A DNA stretch of 57,805 nucleotides, taken from the NCBI GenBank assembly GCA_905214955.1, contig CAJMON010000009.1:1-57805 (forward strand), given 5' to 3'. The stretch's first letter is position 1. Each line of letters begins with the position of its first letter. Position numbers and translations under genes: made by a program. The notes below the pieces were generated by a model that made no database searches, had not been told where the DNA came from, and saw nothing but the letters and a program-made list of their open reading frames with translations. This DNA comes from an uncultured bacterium (lineage in GTDB: Bacteria > Bacillota > Clostridia > Lachnospirales > Lachnospiraceae). Positions 1 to 8,789 of this stretch are shown here, one piece after another.

Positions 1-74
1 ATTTTACACCTGTTTTATGAAATTTTGCTTGGCTCTGAACAGTTACCAATTATCTTTTAAAGGAGGATCACACT

Positions 75-1379
75 ATGAACCGAAAGAAAGCACTGGCAGT
101 TCTCATGGCCGCAGCAATGACCAGCAGCATCTTTGGCGCCGTTCCGGCAATGGCTTCCGAAGACAAACCTTTTGAAGGTCAGGAAATCACCTTCGCAGAT
201 ACCGGCGGCGGCAGCTGGGATGAAAAACTGGAACCCATCATTGCAAAATTTGAAGAAGAAACCGGCGCAAAAGTCAACATGGAGCTTTACGCCCACTCCG
301 ATTATCTGGAAATGCTCCAGGTAAAACTTCCCTCTGAATCCGATGATTATGATGTCATCGGCGTGGACGTTCCCCTGGTTGCTTCTTACGCCACCAAAGG
401 CTGGATCGCTCCAATGGATTCTTACTTTACCGATGATGAAAAAGCACAGTTTGCCTCCTCTGCACTGGATGCGGGTACGTGGGACGGTGTTTTCTACTGC
501 CCGGCTATGAACAGTTCTTCCCAGCTGTTATGGTATAATACCGAACTCTTGGGCGAAGCTGGTGTAGAAGTACCCGAAAGCTCCGTGGAAAACCGTCTTA
601 CCTGGGAACAGGTGGTTGACATGGCGAAAAAAACTTTGGAAGTGGTAGATCCGGACGGAACCAAAGGCATCGGCGGCATCGCTTTTGAGCAGGTCAGCCG
701 CACCTACCAGATGAACCAGATCCCCAACAGCCTTGGCGGCAAAAATATCGGGGATGACGGTTACACTGCCCAGGGCATTATCAATGACGATGCTTGGATT
801 GAAGGCGCTACCTGGTACCAGAACCTGTTCAAAGACGGCATTGCTCTTCAGGGCTTTACCGCTGATGATACCGGTTCTTTCTTCCAGGCAGGAAAGATTG
901 TCTTCCTAATCGGTGGAACCTGGACTGACACCAACTGCAAGAACGAAGAAATGGATACCTATGGATACGCCCCTGTTCCGGCGTTTGAAGGCCACGAAGA
1001 TCAGGTGGGCACCCCTACCGGCAGCTGGCATTTTGGAATCCCGGTAAATGCCAAAAACAAAGATCTGGCTGCTGAATTCATCAAATACATGTCCATCGGT
1101 GAAGGAAACGAACTCTGGCTGGAAGCAAATGGTGACGTTCCTGCAACTATCGCCGGCGCTGATAAGATCATGAACGATGAAAACGCGGAAGAATACATGA
1201 AGATCGCTGCTTATGAATCTTCCAACACAGCAGTTCCCCGTGCACTGACACCTGGCTACACAGAATATGATACTATCATCCAGAATACCTGGGAAGATAT
1301 TAAAAATGGCTCTGACGTAACCGAATCTCTGAACAATGCGGCTGAAAAAATTGAAGGCGCTATGGAAAAGCTGAAATAA
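75..1379 (+). CDS. Sugar ABC transporter substrate-binding protein
   Basis: Extracellular solute-binding protein (family 1, CUT1 type), 434 residues, the usual length. It should capture an oligosaccharide or glycoside outside the membrane and pass it to the two permeases that follow. The start is fixed by an AAAGGAGG site 8 bases upstream. Residues 1-27 form a signal peptide ending in Ala-Met-Ala, a signal peptidase I type site. There is no lipobox cysteine, which is unusual for a Gram-positive binding protein. The mature part has the family's N-terminal lobe and hinge pattern with many Trp/Tyr residues suited to sugar stacking. The substrate cannot be read from sequence; the GH2 and ribokinase genes downstream suggest a glycoside whose products are phosphorylated in the cell. 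Confidence 0.92.
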   Translation: MNRKKALAVLMAAAMTSSIFGAVPAMASEDKPFEGQEITFADTGGGSWDEKLEPIIAKFEEETGAKVNMELYAHSDYLEMLQVKLPSESDDYDVIGVDVPLVASYATKGWIAPMDSYFTDDEKAQFASSALDAGTWDGVFYCPAMNSSSQLLWYNTELLGEAGVEVPESSVENRLTWEQVVDMAKKTLEVVDPDGTKGIGGIAFEQVSRTYQMNQIPNSLGGKNIGDDGYTAQGIINDDAWIEGATWYQNLFKDGIALQGFTADDTGSFFQAGKIVFLIGGTWTDTNCKNEEMDTYGYAPVPAFEGHEDQVGTPTGSWHFGIPVNAKNKDLAAEFIKYMSIGEGNELWLEANGDVPATIAGADKIMNDENAEEYMKIAAYESSNTAVPRALTPGYTEYDTIIQNTWEDIKNGSDVTESLNNAAEKIEGAMEKLK

Positions 1380-1392
1380 ACCACTACCACAT

Positions 1393-1423
1393 GGGCCGTC
1401 CTGTACAGGATGGCCCTGTTTTT
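1393..1423 (+). terminator. Attenuator hairpin after binding-protein gene
   Basis: Inverted repeat GGGCCGTCCTG / CAGGATGGCCC with a 2-base loop, followed by TGTTTTT. It lies 14 bases after the binding-protein stop and before the permease genes. This is the layout expected of a partial terminator that gives more binding protein than permease. It is seen directly; partial readthrough is inferred because the downstream genes have no promoter of their own that I can see. Confidence 0.75.
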
Positions 1424-1442
1424 ACCGAAAGGAGCAGCGCCC

Positions 1443-2318
1443 ATGCTGAATTTATCAAAGAACATGCGGTTCCTTCCTTATCTTCTGATCGCACCGTCTT
1501 TTGTTCTCATTTGTGTTTTTAAACTTTATCCCATTGCGATTACACTCCTGGAAAGTTTTCTGTTAGATGGGCGTTTGACACTCTCCGCCTATCACGGACT
1601 GTTCACCGACGCTTCTTTCTGGAATTCTTTCTGGATTACCATTAAAATGAATCTGGTCATGATTCCCCTCCAGGTCGCCCTTGCTTTTATTGTAGCGCTT
1701 CTGGTAAATAAACGTCTAAAGGGAATTGGCATTTTCCGGACAATTTTTTATCTTCCTGTAACCATTTCTCTTCCCGTTGCCTGCATCGTCTGGAATGTGA
1801 TGATGAATCCCAATACCGGCGTTCTCAACAGCATTCTCAATGTATTCGGCATCCCTTCCCAAGGGTTTTTCATCAACAAGTCCCAGGCTCTGTGGTGCAT
1901 CGTACTGATTGCCACCTGGAAAGGCGTTGGTTATTGGATGATGTTTATTCTTGCTGGGCTGAAAAACATTGACACCTCACTTTATGAATCTGCCAAAATG
2001 GACGGTGCAAACTGGTATCAGACCATTTTCCGCATCACGCTTCCGCTTCTTAAAAAGGTACTTCTGTTTGTGTTTGTGGCAAATACCACTGCAAACCTTC
2101 TGCTGTTTGCTCCCATGCAGATCATTACCAACGGCGGTCCCCAGGAAAGCACTAATGTCCTGATGTTCGAAGCTTACCGCGCTGCTTTTAAATACGGCGA
2201 CCGGCCAAGATCTTCTGCCATTGTTATGGTACTCCTAATTATGATCGTCCTGATCTCTCTGATCCAGGCAGCTGTGTTAAATGACCGGGACGGATCTCAA
2301 AAGAAACGGAGGGCTTAA
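1443..2318 (+). CDS. Sugar ABC transporter permease (MalF type)
   Basis: Inner-membrane permease of the CUT1 importer, 291 residues from the chosen start. An in-frame ATG 33 bases earlier lies inside the preceding hairpin; the ATG at 1443 has an AAAGGAG site at the right distance and begins with the typical basic stretch and first membrane span. Six hydrophobic segments are visible. The cytoplasmic EAA loop that contacts the ATPase is present near residues 185-205 (YESAKMDGAN...). It pairs with the next permease. No ATPase gene is in this operon, so a shared MsmK/MalK-type ATPase encoded elsewhere is likely, as is common for these importers. Confidence 0.9.
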   Translation: MLNLSKNMRFLPYLLIAPSFVLICVFKLYPIAITLLESFLLDGRLTLSAYHGLFTDASFWNSFWITIKMNLVMIPLQVALAFIVALLVNKRLKGIGIFRTIFYLPVTISLPVACIVWNVMMNPNTGVLNSILNVFGIPSQGFFINKSQALWCIVLIATWKGVGYWMMFILAGLKNIDTSLYESAKMDGANWYQTIFRITLPLLKKVLLFVFVANTTANLLLFAPMQIITNGGPQESTNVLMFEAYRAAFKYGDRPRSSAIVMVLLIMIVLISLIQAAVLNDRDGSQKKRRA

Positions 2319-2320
2319 AT

Positions 2321-3169
2321 ATGACCCGCACACAAAAAAAGAAATTACTTCACATTTTTCTCTATCTTGTTTTAATTTTTACTGCTATACTTACCCTGTT
2401 TCCTCTCTTCTGGGGAATTTCCGCTTCTCTTCGAAGCGATAAAGAGTTATACTCCTATATTATGCCTTTTTCCATTCATACCCTGATTCCTGTGGAATTT
2501 ACGGTAAAATCCTGGATTCAGCTCTTTACCAAATACAAATTTCTGCAGCCGGTGCTGAACACCGTTTTCATCACTGCCGCCACCATCGTGTTTGGATGTA
2601 TTTTAAATTCTATTGCAGCCTTTGCGTTTGCCATGTTTGATTTTAAAGGAAAAAAGATTCTGTTTGTACTGATTCTCCTTTCCTTTATGATTCCTTTTGA
2701 AGCGATTGCCCTCCCGCTGTATCAGGTAGCTGACCGCCTGAATATGGTCAACACCTATCAGGGAATGATTATACCGGGCATTGCCAGTGGACTGGTAATG
2801 TTTCTGTTTATCCAGTTTTTCCGGGATATTCCAGCTGAACTTCTGGAAGCTGCCCGTGTGGATGGCGCCAAAATCTCCATCATTTTCCTGAAGATTCTGA
2901 TGCCCCTTTCCAAACCGATTTTTATTACCGCAGGGCTGATGTTGTTTATGGATCAGTGGAATTCTTACCTCTGGCCTCTTCTCATTGCCCGTTCCAAAGA
3001 CATCCGCACCATCCAGATTGCACTTTCCGCATTTACCACAGAGCACAGCACTGCCTGGTCCGCACTTTATGCCGGTTCTATGTTTGCAGCCCTGGTTCCT
3101 CTGTGCCTGTTCCTGCCTCTGCAGAAATATTTTGTACAGGGTATCACCAGCAGCGGAATCAAGGGATAA
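2321..3169 (+). CDS. Sugar ABC transporter permease (MalG type)
   Basis: Second CUT1 permease, 282 residues, starting 2 bases after the stop of the first with a GGAGGG site overlapping that gene's end. Six membrane spans, and an EAA loop containing ELLEAARVDGAK at about residues 170-185, the ATPase contact. The C-terminus ends in the usual GITSSGIKG motif of MalG-type proteins. It forms the channel with the upstream permease. It is followed by GH2 and ribokinase genes in the same direction, so transport and intracellular breakdown are probably co-transcribed. Confidence 0.9.
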   Translation: MTRTQKKKLLHIFLYLVLIFTAILTLFPLFWGISASLRSDKELYSYIMPFSIHTLIPVEFTVKSWIQLFTKYKFLQPVLNTVFITAATIVFGCILNSIAAFAFAMFDFKGKKILFVLILLSFMIPFEAIALPLYQVADRLNMVNTYQGMIIPGIASGLVMFLFIQFFRDIPAELLEAARVDGAKISIIFLKILMPLSKPIFITAGLMLFMDQWNSYLWPLLIARSKDIRTIQIALSAFTTEHSTAWSALYAGSMFAALVPLCLFLPLQKYFVQGITSSGIKG

Positions 3170-3207
3170 GAGCCTTTGGAAAAATTTGATTTAGGAGGAA
3201 CTGACAT

Positions 3208-5046
3208 TTGATAAAATCCAATCCTACCATTTCTTATCGAAAAGATTATCCAAGACCCGGACTGGTCCGCAGCTCCTGGCTGAATCTGGACGGCAGCTGG
3301 GCATTTCTTACAGATGATTCGAAACTGGGCGAAAGCCTTGAGTGGCAGAAACATTTTCCTGATGCGTTCCAGACCATTCAAGTTCCGTTTTCCTATGAAA
3401 CAGCCGCCAGCGGCGTTCACGACGAAACCGCTCATTCCTGCGTCTGGTACCAGCGGCCACTCACTCTTCCCGAAAACTGGAAATCCGAAAAAAAACGGAT
3501 CCTCCTGCATTTTGAGGGATGCGACTACGAAACCACCGTCTGGGTCAACGGTCAGAAAGCCGGTACCCACATCGGAGGCTATACTCGTTTTTCTTTTGAT
3601 ATTACAGAACTTTTAAAAGAAAATTTCTCAAAGGAAAACATCCTTACCGTCCGCGCGGAAGATTCTTTTGACATGCGGCAGATGCGTGGAAAACAGCGCT
3701 GGAGGAACGAAAGCTTTGCCTGCTGGTATGTGCAGACCACCGGCATCTGGAAAACGGTCTGGGTGGAGGCTGTGCCTGCCATATATCTCTCTTATCTGAA
3801 ACTGACTCCCCATGTTAAAGAACATGCTCTGTCCATGGAGCTGGAAGTGCAGGGCGGGCTTTCGGAATCTTCTTCCCTTTCGGCTATGGCAGAGATTTCC
3901 TTTCATGGAACTCCCATTCAAACAGCATCCGTTTCTTTTAAAAATACTGGCAGAACCTGCCGCAGTTCCATCACTGCAGATGTATTTCACATTGGAGAAA
4001 GCAGCGAACTTTCCGGCGTTCATCTCTGGTCTCCGGAAAAGCCAGACCTCTACGACCTGAAAATTTCTCTTTTCAAGGACGGCCATCTCTGTGATGAAAT
4101 CTATTCTTACTTCGGAATGCGGGAAATCGAATCCCGGAACGGGCAGATTCTGTTAAACGGGGAGCCTTTGTATCAGAAGCTGATCTTAGATCAGGGATAC
4201 TGGAAAGAGACCGGTCTAACCCCGCCTTCCGAGGAAGCGCTGATTACGGATATTTTAAAAACCAAGGAGCTTGGGTTCAATGGTGCAAGAAAACACCAGA
4301 AAACCGAGGATGACCGCTGGTATTACTGGTGCGATGTATTGGGGCTTGCGGTGTGGTGTGAAGCTCCTGCTGCCTATGTTTTCAGTGACTGCGCCATATC
4401 AGAAACAGTGCAGACCTGGACGGACATTGTGTGCCAGCATTATAATCATCCTTCCATCCTTGTGTGGACGCCCTTTAATGAATCCTGGGGCGTTCCCCAG
4501 ATTGCCGCGGACCGGCGCCAGCAGCAGTTTACGGAGGCTGTTTATCATCTCATTCACTCCCTTGATAGTACCCGGCTGGTGATTTCCAATGATGGCTGGG
4601 AACATACGGTTTCGGATATTCTGACTCTGCATGATTATGAGGAAGATGCGGCTCGTTTTCTGGAACGGTATCTTGACCGGAAAGAAGAAATTTTAAGCGG
4701 CAGACTCTGCCATAATCTGTCCCGCGCTGCATTTGCGGATGGTTTTTCCTATCAGGGACAGCCTGTGATTCTCAGTGAATTTGGCGGAATTGCTTTTCAG
4801 AACGGCCAGGAAGGTTGGGGATATGGAAACAAGGTCAAAACAGAAGCGGATTTTCTGGAACGTTTCCGCTCCATCACCATGGCTGTGAAGCAGCTGTCTT
4901 ATGTCTGCGGTTACTGTTATACCCAGCTTACGGATGTCCAGCAGGAAATCAACGGTCTCATGGATGAAAACCGTGTTTATAAAGTAGATCCTGCAAAAAT
5001 CCGTGCTGTCAACGAGGAACTGCCATCTCCTGGACGCCTGCGATAA
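3208..5046 (+). CDS. Glycoside hydrolase family 2 protein
   Basis: GH2 enzyme of 612 residues with no signal peptide, so probably cytoplasmic, acting on the imported glycoside. The start is a TTG at 3208 set by an AGGAGGA site 8 bases upstream; no ATG fits. Domain order: sugar-binding jelly roll about 1-190 (VNGQKAG...GGYTRFSFDIT), Ig-like sandwich about 190-305, TIM barrel about 310-600. The acid/base Glu425 is in NESWG and the nucleophile Glu524 in SEFGG. GH2 covers beta-galactosidase, beta-glucuronidase, beta-mannosidase and related activities. I cannot choose among them from sequence alone. It is 38 bases after the permease gene and 22 bases before ribokinase. Confidence 0.9.
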   Translation: MIKSNPTISYRKDYPRPGLVRSSWLNLDGSWAFLTDDSKLGESLEWQKHFPDAFQTIQVPFSYETAASGVHDETAHSCVWYQRPLTLPENWKSEKKRILLHFEGCDYETTVWVNGQKAGTHIGGYTRFSFDITELLKENFSKENILTVRAEDSFDMRQMRGKQRWRNESFACWYVQTTGIWKTVWVEAVPAIYLSYLKLTPHVKEHALSMELEVQGGLSESSSLSAMAEISFHGTPIQTASVSFKNTGRTCRSSITADVFHIGESSELSGVHLWSPEKPDLYDLKISLFKDGHLCDEIYSYFGMREIESRNGQILLNGEPLYQKLILDQGYWKETGLTPPSEEALITDILKTKELGFNGARKHQKTEDDRWYYWCDVLGLAVWCEAPAAYVFSDCAISETVQTWTDIVCQHYNHPSILVWTPFNESWGVPQIAADRRQQQFTEAVYHLIHSLDSTRLVISNDGWEHTVSDILTLHDYEEDAARFLERYLDRKEEILSGRLCHNLSRAAFADGFSYQGQPVILSEFGGIAFQNGQEGWGYGNKVKTEADFLERFRSITMAVKQLSYVCGYCYTQLTDVQQEINGLMDENRVYKVDPAKIRAVNEELPSPGRLR

Positions 5047-5068
5047 ACTGTTAGTAGGAGGAAACCCT

Positions 5069-6004
5069 ATGAAAAAAATACTTGTAATCGGAAGTCTGAA
5101 CCTGGATATGGTGACGAATGTAGACCATATGCCGGCTGTAGGTGAAACCATTCTGTGTCCATCCATGCAGCTGATCCCTGGCGGAAAAGGTGCCAATCAG
5201 GCCTGCGCCGCTGCTTCTTTGGGCGCTGACACTACCATTTTGGGCGCTGTAGGAGCGGACTCTTATGCCGAACTTCTAAAAGAAAGTCTGTGCAGAGCCG
5301 GTGCGGACGTATCCCATCTCATCGTCCGTCCGGATCAGAATACCGGCGTTGCCCTGATCACCGTCAACCGGGATGGGGACAACAGCATTGTGGTGGTGTC
5401 CGGCGCCAATGCTGCCATTCACCCGGAAGACATTGAAAAGAAGCGTTATTTACTGGAAGCCAACGATATCGTGGTTCTGCAGATGGAAATCCCTCTGGAG
5501 ACGGTGCTGTACAGTGCTAAGCTGGCAAAACAGCTTGGCAAAACAGTCCTTTTGGATCCAGCCCCGGTTCCCAAGGTATTCCCAAAAGAACTTCTTCAAT
5601 ATGTAGATATTCTGAAGCCCAATGAGACGGAACTTTCTATGCTTACCGGCATCGACATCACAGACAAGGACACCGGCGAATCCCATCTGGAAGAAGCTGC
5701 CGCATGGGTTCACAGCCACGGCTGCCCCCATCTGGTGGTCACCTTGGGTGAAAAAGGCGTTTATCTGCATTCGGATGTGGACGGCACCCCAGAAAACTGC
5801 CGTATCCCAGCCCGGAAAGTCCACGCCGTGGACACCACCGCCGCCGGAGATACCTTCACCGCCGCCCTGGCCGTGAGACTGTTAGAAGGAGCCAGTTTAA
5901 AAGACGCGGCCCTGTTTGCCAACTGTGCCTCCTCCATCGTCGTCACCCGAAAAGGAGCACAGTCCTCCATCCCCACCCGTGAGGAAGTGGAGGAGATTTT
6001 CTGA
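5069..6004 (+). CDS. rbsK: Ribokinase (PfkB family)
   Basis: Carbohydrate kinase of 311 residues. Ribokinase phosphorylates D-ribose at O5 with ATP; relatives act on other sugars. A longer in-frame ATG at 5003 lies inside the GH2 gene; the ATG at 5069 has a TAGGAGG site 8 bases upstream. PfkB signature 1 (GGKGANQ, 38-44) and signature 2 (DTTAAGD, 255-261, catalytic Asp261) are intact, as is the substrate motif NLDMV near 11-15. It closes the importer operon, suggesting that the transported compound yields a pentose, or that the kinase acts on a related sugar. Confidence 0.88.
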   Translation: MKKILVIGSLNLDMVTNVDHMPAVGETILCPSMQLIPGGKGANQACAAASLGADTTILGAVGADSYAELLKESLCRAGADVSHLIVRPDQNTGVALITVNRDGDNSIVVVSGANAAIHPEDIEKKRYLLEANDIVVLQMEIPLETVLYSAKLAKQLGKTVLLDPAPVPKVFPKELLQYVDILKPNETELSMLTGIDITDKDTGESHLEEAAAWVHSHGCPHLVVTLGEKGVYLHSDVDGTPENCRIPARKVHAVDTTAAGDTFTAALAVRLLEGASLKDAALFANCASSIVVTRKGAQSSIPTREEVEEIF

Positions 6005-6107
6005 CAACTTCTTTTGCAAAGAAATTTCTTGCATTTTAATTATAGTATAAGCAAATAAGGAAAGCCGGATACATGACCTGCTCCCTATTTATCAACAGCT
6101 ACTTTTT

Positions 6108-6150
6108 ATGCAGCCGTCACTGTTGGTCTCAGTGGCGGCTGCATAATTTC
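6108..6150 (+). terminator. Rho-independent terminator of the ribokinase operon
   Basis: A 15-bp stem ATGCAGCCGTCACTG / CAGTGGCGGCTGCAT (one G-U pair) with a 7-base loop, followed on the + strand by a T-rich stretch. The stop codon of the convergent GIY-YIG gene lies at the loop, so the two genes share this site. Confidence 0.8.
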
Positions 6151-6374
6151 TTTTTCTCTTCTCTCGTCATCTGTTTGATCTCCCATTCCCGGTGCATGGC
6201 TTCCTGTTTGGTCTCAAAGGATTCAAAATAAACCAGTTTTACCGGCCCCCTGGAGCGGGTATATTTTGCGCCTTTTCCGGAATTGTGCGCCTTCACGCGT
6301 TTTTCCAGGCTGGTTGTCCACCCGGTATACAGCGTTCCGTCACTGCATTCCACAATGTATGTATAGTTATCCAC
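6129..6374 (-). CDS. GIY-YIG nuclease superfamily protein (UPF0213, YazA/YhbQ type)
   Basis: Small single-domain GIY-YIG protein of 81 residues, the usual size of UPF0213. The start is GTG at 6374 (GTG GAT AAC) with a GGGGGAAA site upstream. The core motifs YIVECSDG and LYTGWT near the N-terminus correspond to the GIY and YIG elements, followed by the conserved Arg (EKRVKAHN) and Glu (REWEIK). Members are structure-related to UvrC and homing nucleases; YhbQ has been linked to nucleic-acid repair, but the role in Firmicutes is not settled. In Bacillus this gene (yazA) sits next to rsmI; here it is about 40 kb away from rsmI. Confidence 0.88.
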   Translation of the reverse strand: MDNYTYIVECSDGTLYTGWTTSLEKRVKAHNSGKGAKYTRSRGPVKLVYFESFETKQEAMHREWEIKQMTREEKKKLCSRH

Positions 6375-6806
6375 TTTATTTCCCCCATCTGTTTTTCCTG
6401 CAGCTACTTTACAATATGTACCGCATGTGTCCTGCCTTTTCCCAGAATCACATGCTTTCTATATAAAGCAGCCCCCAAACCGTACTTCATCCAGGGCAGG
6501 CACCTCTGTTTTCGGCGCTTCTGCCATTTCCTGCCTGTAAAAATCGTTTACTCCTGCCAGCTGCAAATTTTCCATTTACCGAATTTGTTTTTTATACTAT
6601 CATCATATACAGTTTCTGTCTTTCTGGTGTGGGTTTTTTCTGTATTTCCACTTTTCTTTTTTTCCAAAAAATTTTTATTTCAAATAAAAATCTTACATAT
6701 TCCATTCTTTCTTTTTTTCTATTATACTAAAATCAGCTGCTGCAGATCAAATCTATAAAGCAGTCTGCTTCATCTAAAATCTCATAAAACAGGGAGGGTT
6801 TTACTT
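6375..6806. other. 432-bp T-rich gap before the GH4 gene
   Basis: No gene seen on either strand. The right half is very AT-rich and pyrimidine-biased on the + strand and holds a plausible promoter for the GH4 gene. Nothing else in it is recognisable. Confidence 0.6.
6700..6728 (+). promoter_or_regulatory. Possible sigma-A promoter of the GH4 gene
   Basis: A TATACT -10 box (6723-6728) lies 17 bases after a weak -35 TTCCAT (6700-6705), about 78 bases before the GH4 start. The -10 is good and the -35 is poor, so this is tentative. Confidence 0.4.
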
Positions 6807-8270
6807 ATGAGTTTTAAAGTCTCTTTTATCGGTGCAGGCAGCCTGGTCTTCGCCCGCACACTCTTCACAGACATCCTGTCCGTGCCAGAATTTCACAACA
6901 TTCAAATTTCTTTTACGGATATCAACCCGGAGAATCTGGAGCGCACCAGGGCACTCTGCCAGCGGGACCTGGATGCCAACGGTATTCCCATCACCATCCA
7001 CGCCACCACTGACCGCCGGGAAGCTTTCAAAGATGCGCGCTACATCATCAACTGCGTCCGCATCGGCGGCCTGGAAGGCTTCGAGACAGACATTGAAATC
7101 CCATTAAAATACGGTGTGGATCAATGTGTCGGCGATACCCTGTGTACCGGCGGCATCATGTACGGCCAGCGGGTCATCGCTGCCCTGCTGGATTTCTGCA
7201 AAGACATCCGGGAAGTGGCCGAACCTGGGGCCATCATGCTGAATTACTCTAATCCCAACGCCATGGCCACTTGGGCCTGCAACCGCTACGGACACGTGCG
7301 CACCATCGGCCTGTGCCACGGCGAAATTCACGGTGAAAATCAGATTGCCACCGTCCTTGGCATCCCCAGAGACGAACTGGATTTCATCTGCGCCGGAATC
7401 AACCACCAGACCTGGTACATTTCCGTCAAACATCATGGCGAAGACATGATCCCCAAATTGCTCTCCGCCTTTGAAGCACATGAAACCATCCGAGAACAGG
7501 AAAAAGTCCGGATCGACATTTTAAAACGCTTCGGCTATTATTCCACTGAATCCAACGGCCATCTTTCCGAATATGTGGCCTGGTACCGGAAACGTCCGGA
7601 TGAGATCAAAGACTGGATCAGCACAGACTCCTGGATCAACGGAGAAACCGGCGGCTATCTGCGTGTCACACGGGAAGAGCGGAACTGGTTTGACACCGAT
7701 TATCCCCTGATTTTAAAAGAACCGCCCAAAAAGCTGGACGGTTCCATGCGTGGAAAAGAACACTGCTCTTATATCATCGAATCTCTGGAAACTGGCCGCC
7801 GCTATCGTGGACATTTCAATGTCATGAACGAAGGATGCATCACCAACCTGCCCTGGGAATCCGTGGTAGAAGTTCCCTGCTACGTCGATGGAAACGGCAT
7901 CAGCGTACCCAAAGTGGGCGACCTTCCTCTTGGATGTGCCGCTGTCTGCTCCCAATCTATCTGGGTACAGAAACTGGCTGTGGAGGCCGCTGTCCATGGA
8001 GATGTCAGCCTTTTAAAACAGGCCGCCCTTATGGATCCCCTTACCGGCGCTGTCTGCAATCCGCCGGAAGTATGGCAGATGATTGATGAAATGCTGGTGG
8101 CTCAGGAAGAATGGCTGCCCCAGTACAAAGATGCCATTGCCCAGGCAAAAAAACGTCTTGCCGAAGGCCCTTTACTTTCCACCAAAGACTATCACGGCGC
8201 TGTCCGTCTTCATGAAAAGACGCCGGAAGAAGTGGCTGCAGAGCGGAAAAACCGGGTAATTACCGCCTGA
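6807..8270 (+). CDS. Glycoside hydrolase family 4 (alpha-galactosidase / alpha-hexuronidase group)
   Basis: GH4 enzyme of 487 residues, acting through NAD+-dependent oxidation-elimination and needing Mn2+ and reducing conditions. It starts at ATG 6807 with a GGGAGGG site. The Rossmann nucleotide loop is GAGSLVFAR (9-17); NYSNP (146-150) and the metal-site motif Cys170-His171-Gly172 follow, with GINHQTW near 197-203. Within GH4 the residues after Cys correlate with substrate: CHS is typical of alpha-galactosidases, CHE of alpha-glucosidases, CN of phospho-beta-glucosidases and CHG of alpha-glucuronidase or galacturonidase types. The CHG here leans toward a hexuronic acid substrate, though automated labels would probably say alpha-galactosidase. 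It appears to be a single-gene transcript. Confidence 0.85.
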   Translation: MSFKVSFIGAGSLVFARTLFTDILSVPEFHNIQISFTDINPENLERTRALCQRDLDANGIPITIHATTDRREAFKDARYIINCVRIGGLEGFETDIEIPLKYGVDQCVGDTLCTGGIMYGQRVIAALLDFCKDIREVAEPGAIMLNYSNPNAMATWACNRYGHVRTIGLCHGEIHGENQIATVLGIPRDELDFICAGINHQTWYISVKHHGEDMIPKLLSAFEAHETIREQEKVRIDILKRFGYYSTESNGHLSEYVAWYRKRPDEIKDWISTDSWINGETGGYLRVTREERNWFDTDYPLILKEPPKKLDGSMRGKEHCSYIIESLETGRRYRGHFNVMNEGCITNLPWESVVEVPCYVDGNGISVPKVGDLPLGCAAVCSQSIWVQKLAVEAAVHGDVSLLKQAALMDPLTGAVCNPPEVWQMIDEMLVAQEEWLPQYKDAIAQAKKRLAEGPLLSTKDYHGAVRLHEKTPEEVAAERKNRVITA

Positions 8271-8736
8271 CTGTCAGATCCCATGCTTCTCCAGTCAGTC
8301 CTTCCAGAATTGAGCCACACGCCCATGGCATCAGAGCAAACTAGGTGCTGGCCAGGCTTCCATCTGGATATCGTTCTTTTACCAGTCCTTCACTGTGGCA
8401 GAAGCGTTCAGATATCCACCCTTTTTTTCCATAACCAAATTCGCCGTCAAATGTATTATGGCGCTGACAGCTCCATGCTGCAGTGTCTTCCAGACGGCCT
8501 CGGATATAAGCATCTTCTTTTCTGGATAAATAGTAAAACATCTCATCAAGAATGGAAGAAGACATCGGATGAATATGCGGATTCACCACAGAGGTAATAC
8601 TTCCGCCGCTGCTGGACCACCCGACAGATCCCAGCGGCGGAATCTTAATGGGTGAATTATAGCAGAACTTAAACGTATATTCATAATAAAGGGCATCCCG
8701 CATATGGTCTAAAAGGATTTCTTCTCCTGCGCCACT
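8260..8736 (-). pseudogene. 3' remnant of a decayed, unidentified gene
   Basis: On the minus strand from 8736 down to a TAA at 8260-8262 there is a frame with protein-like composition, including VGWSSSGGSITS, NPHIHPMSS and PWACGSILEGLTG. It is interrupted by one TAG at 8341-8343 where a TGG (Trp) would restore the frame, and it is preceded by TAA (8737-8739) with no start or ribosome site. About 158 codons remain. Its end overlaps the 3' end of the GH4 gene. It sits 54 bases downstream of the oxidoreductase-GH8 gene. The aromatic-rich pattern resembles carbohydrate-active alpha/alpha-toroid proteins, but I do not recognise the family. Confidence 0.6.
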
Positions 8737-8789
8737 TTACCGTTATGATGCCGGATCTGTTTTTTGCCTCTGTCTGAACAATGGGCATC

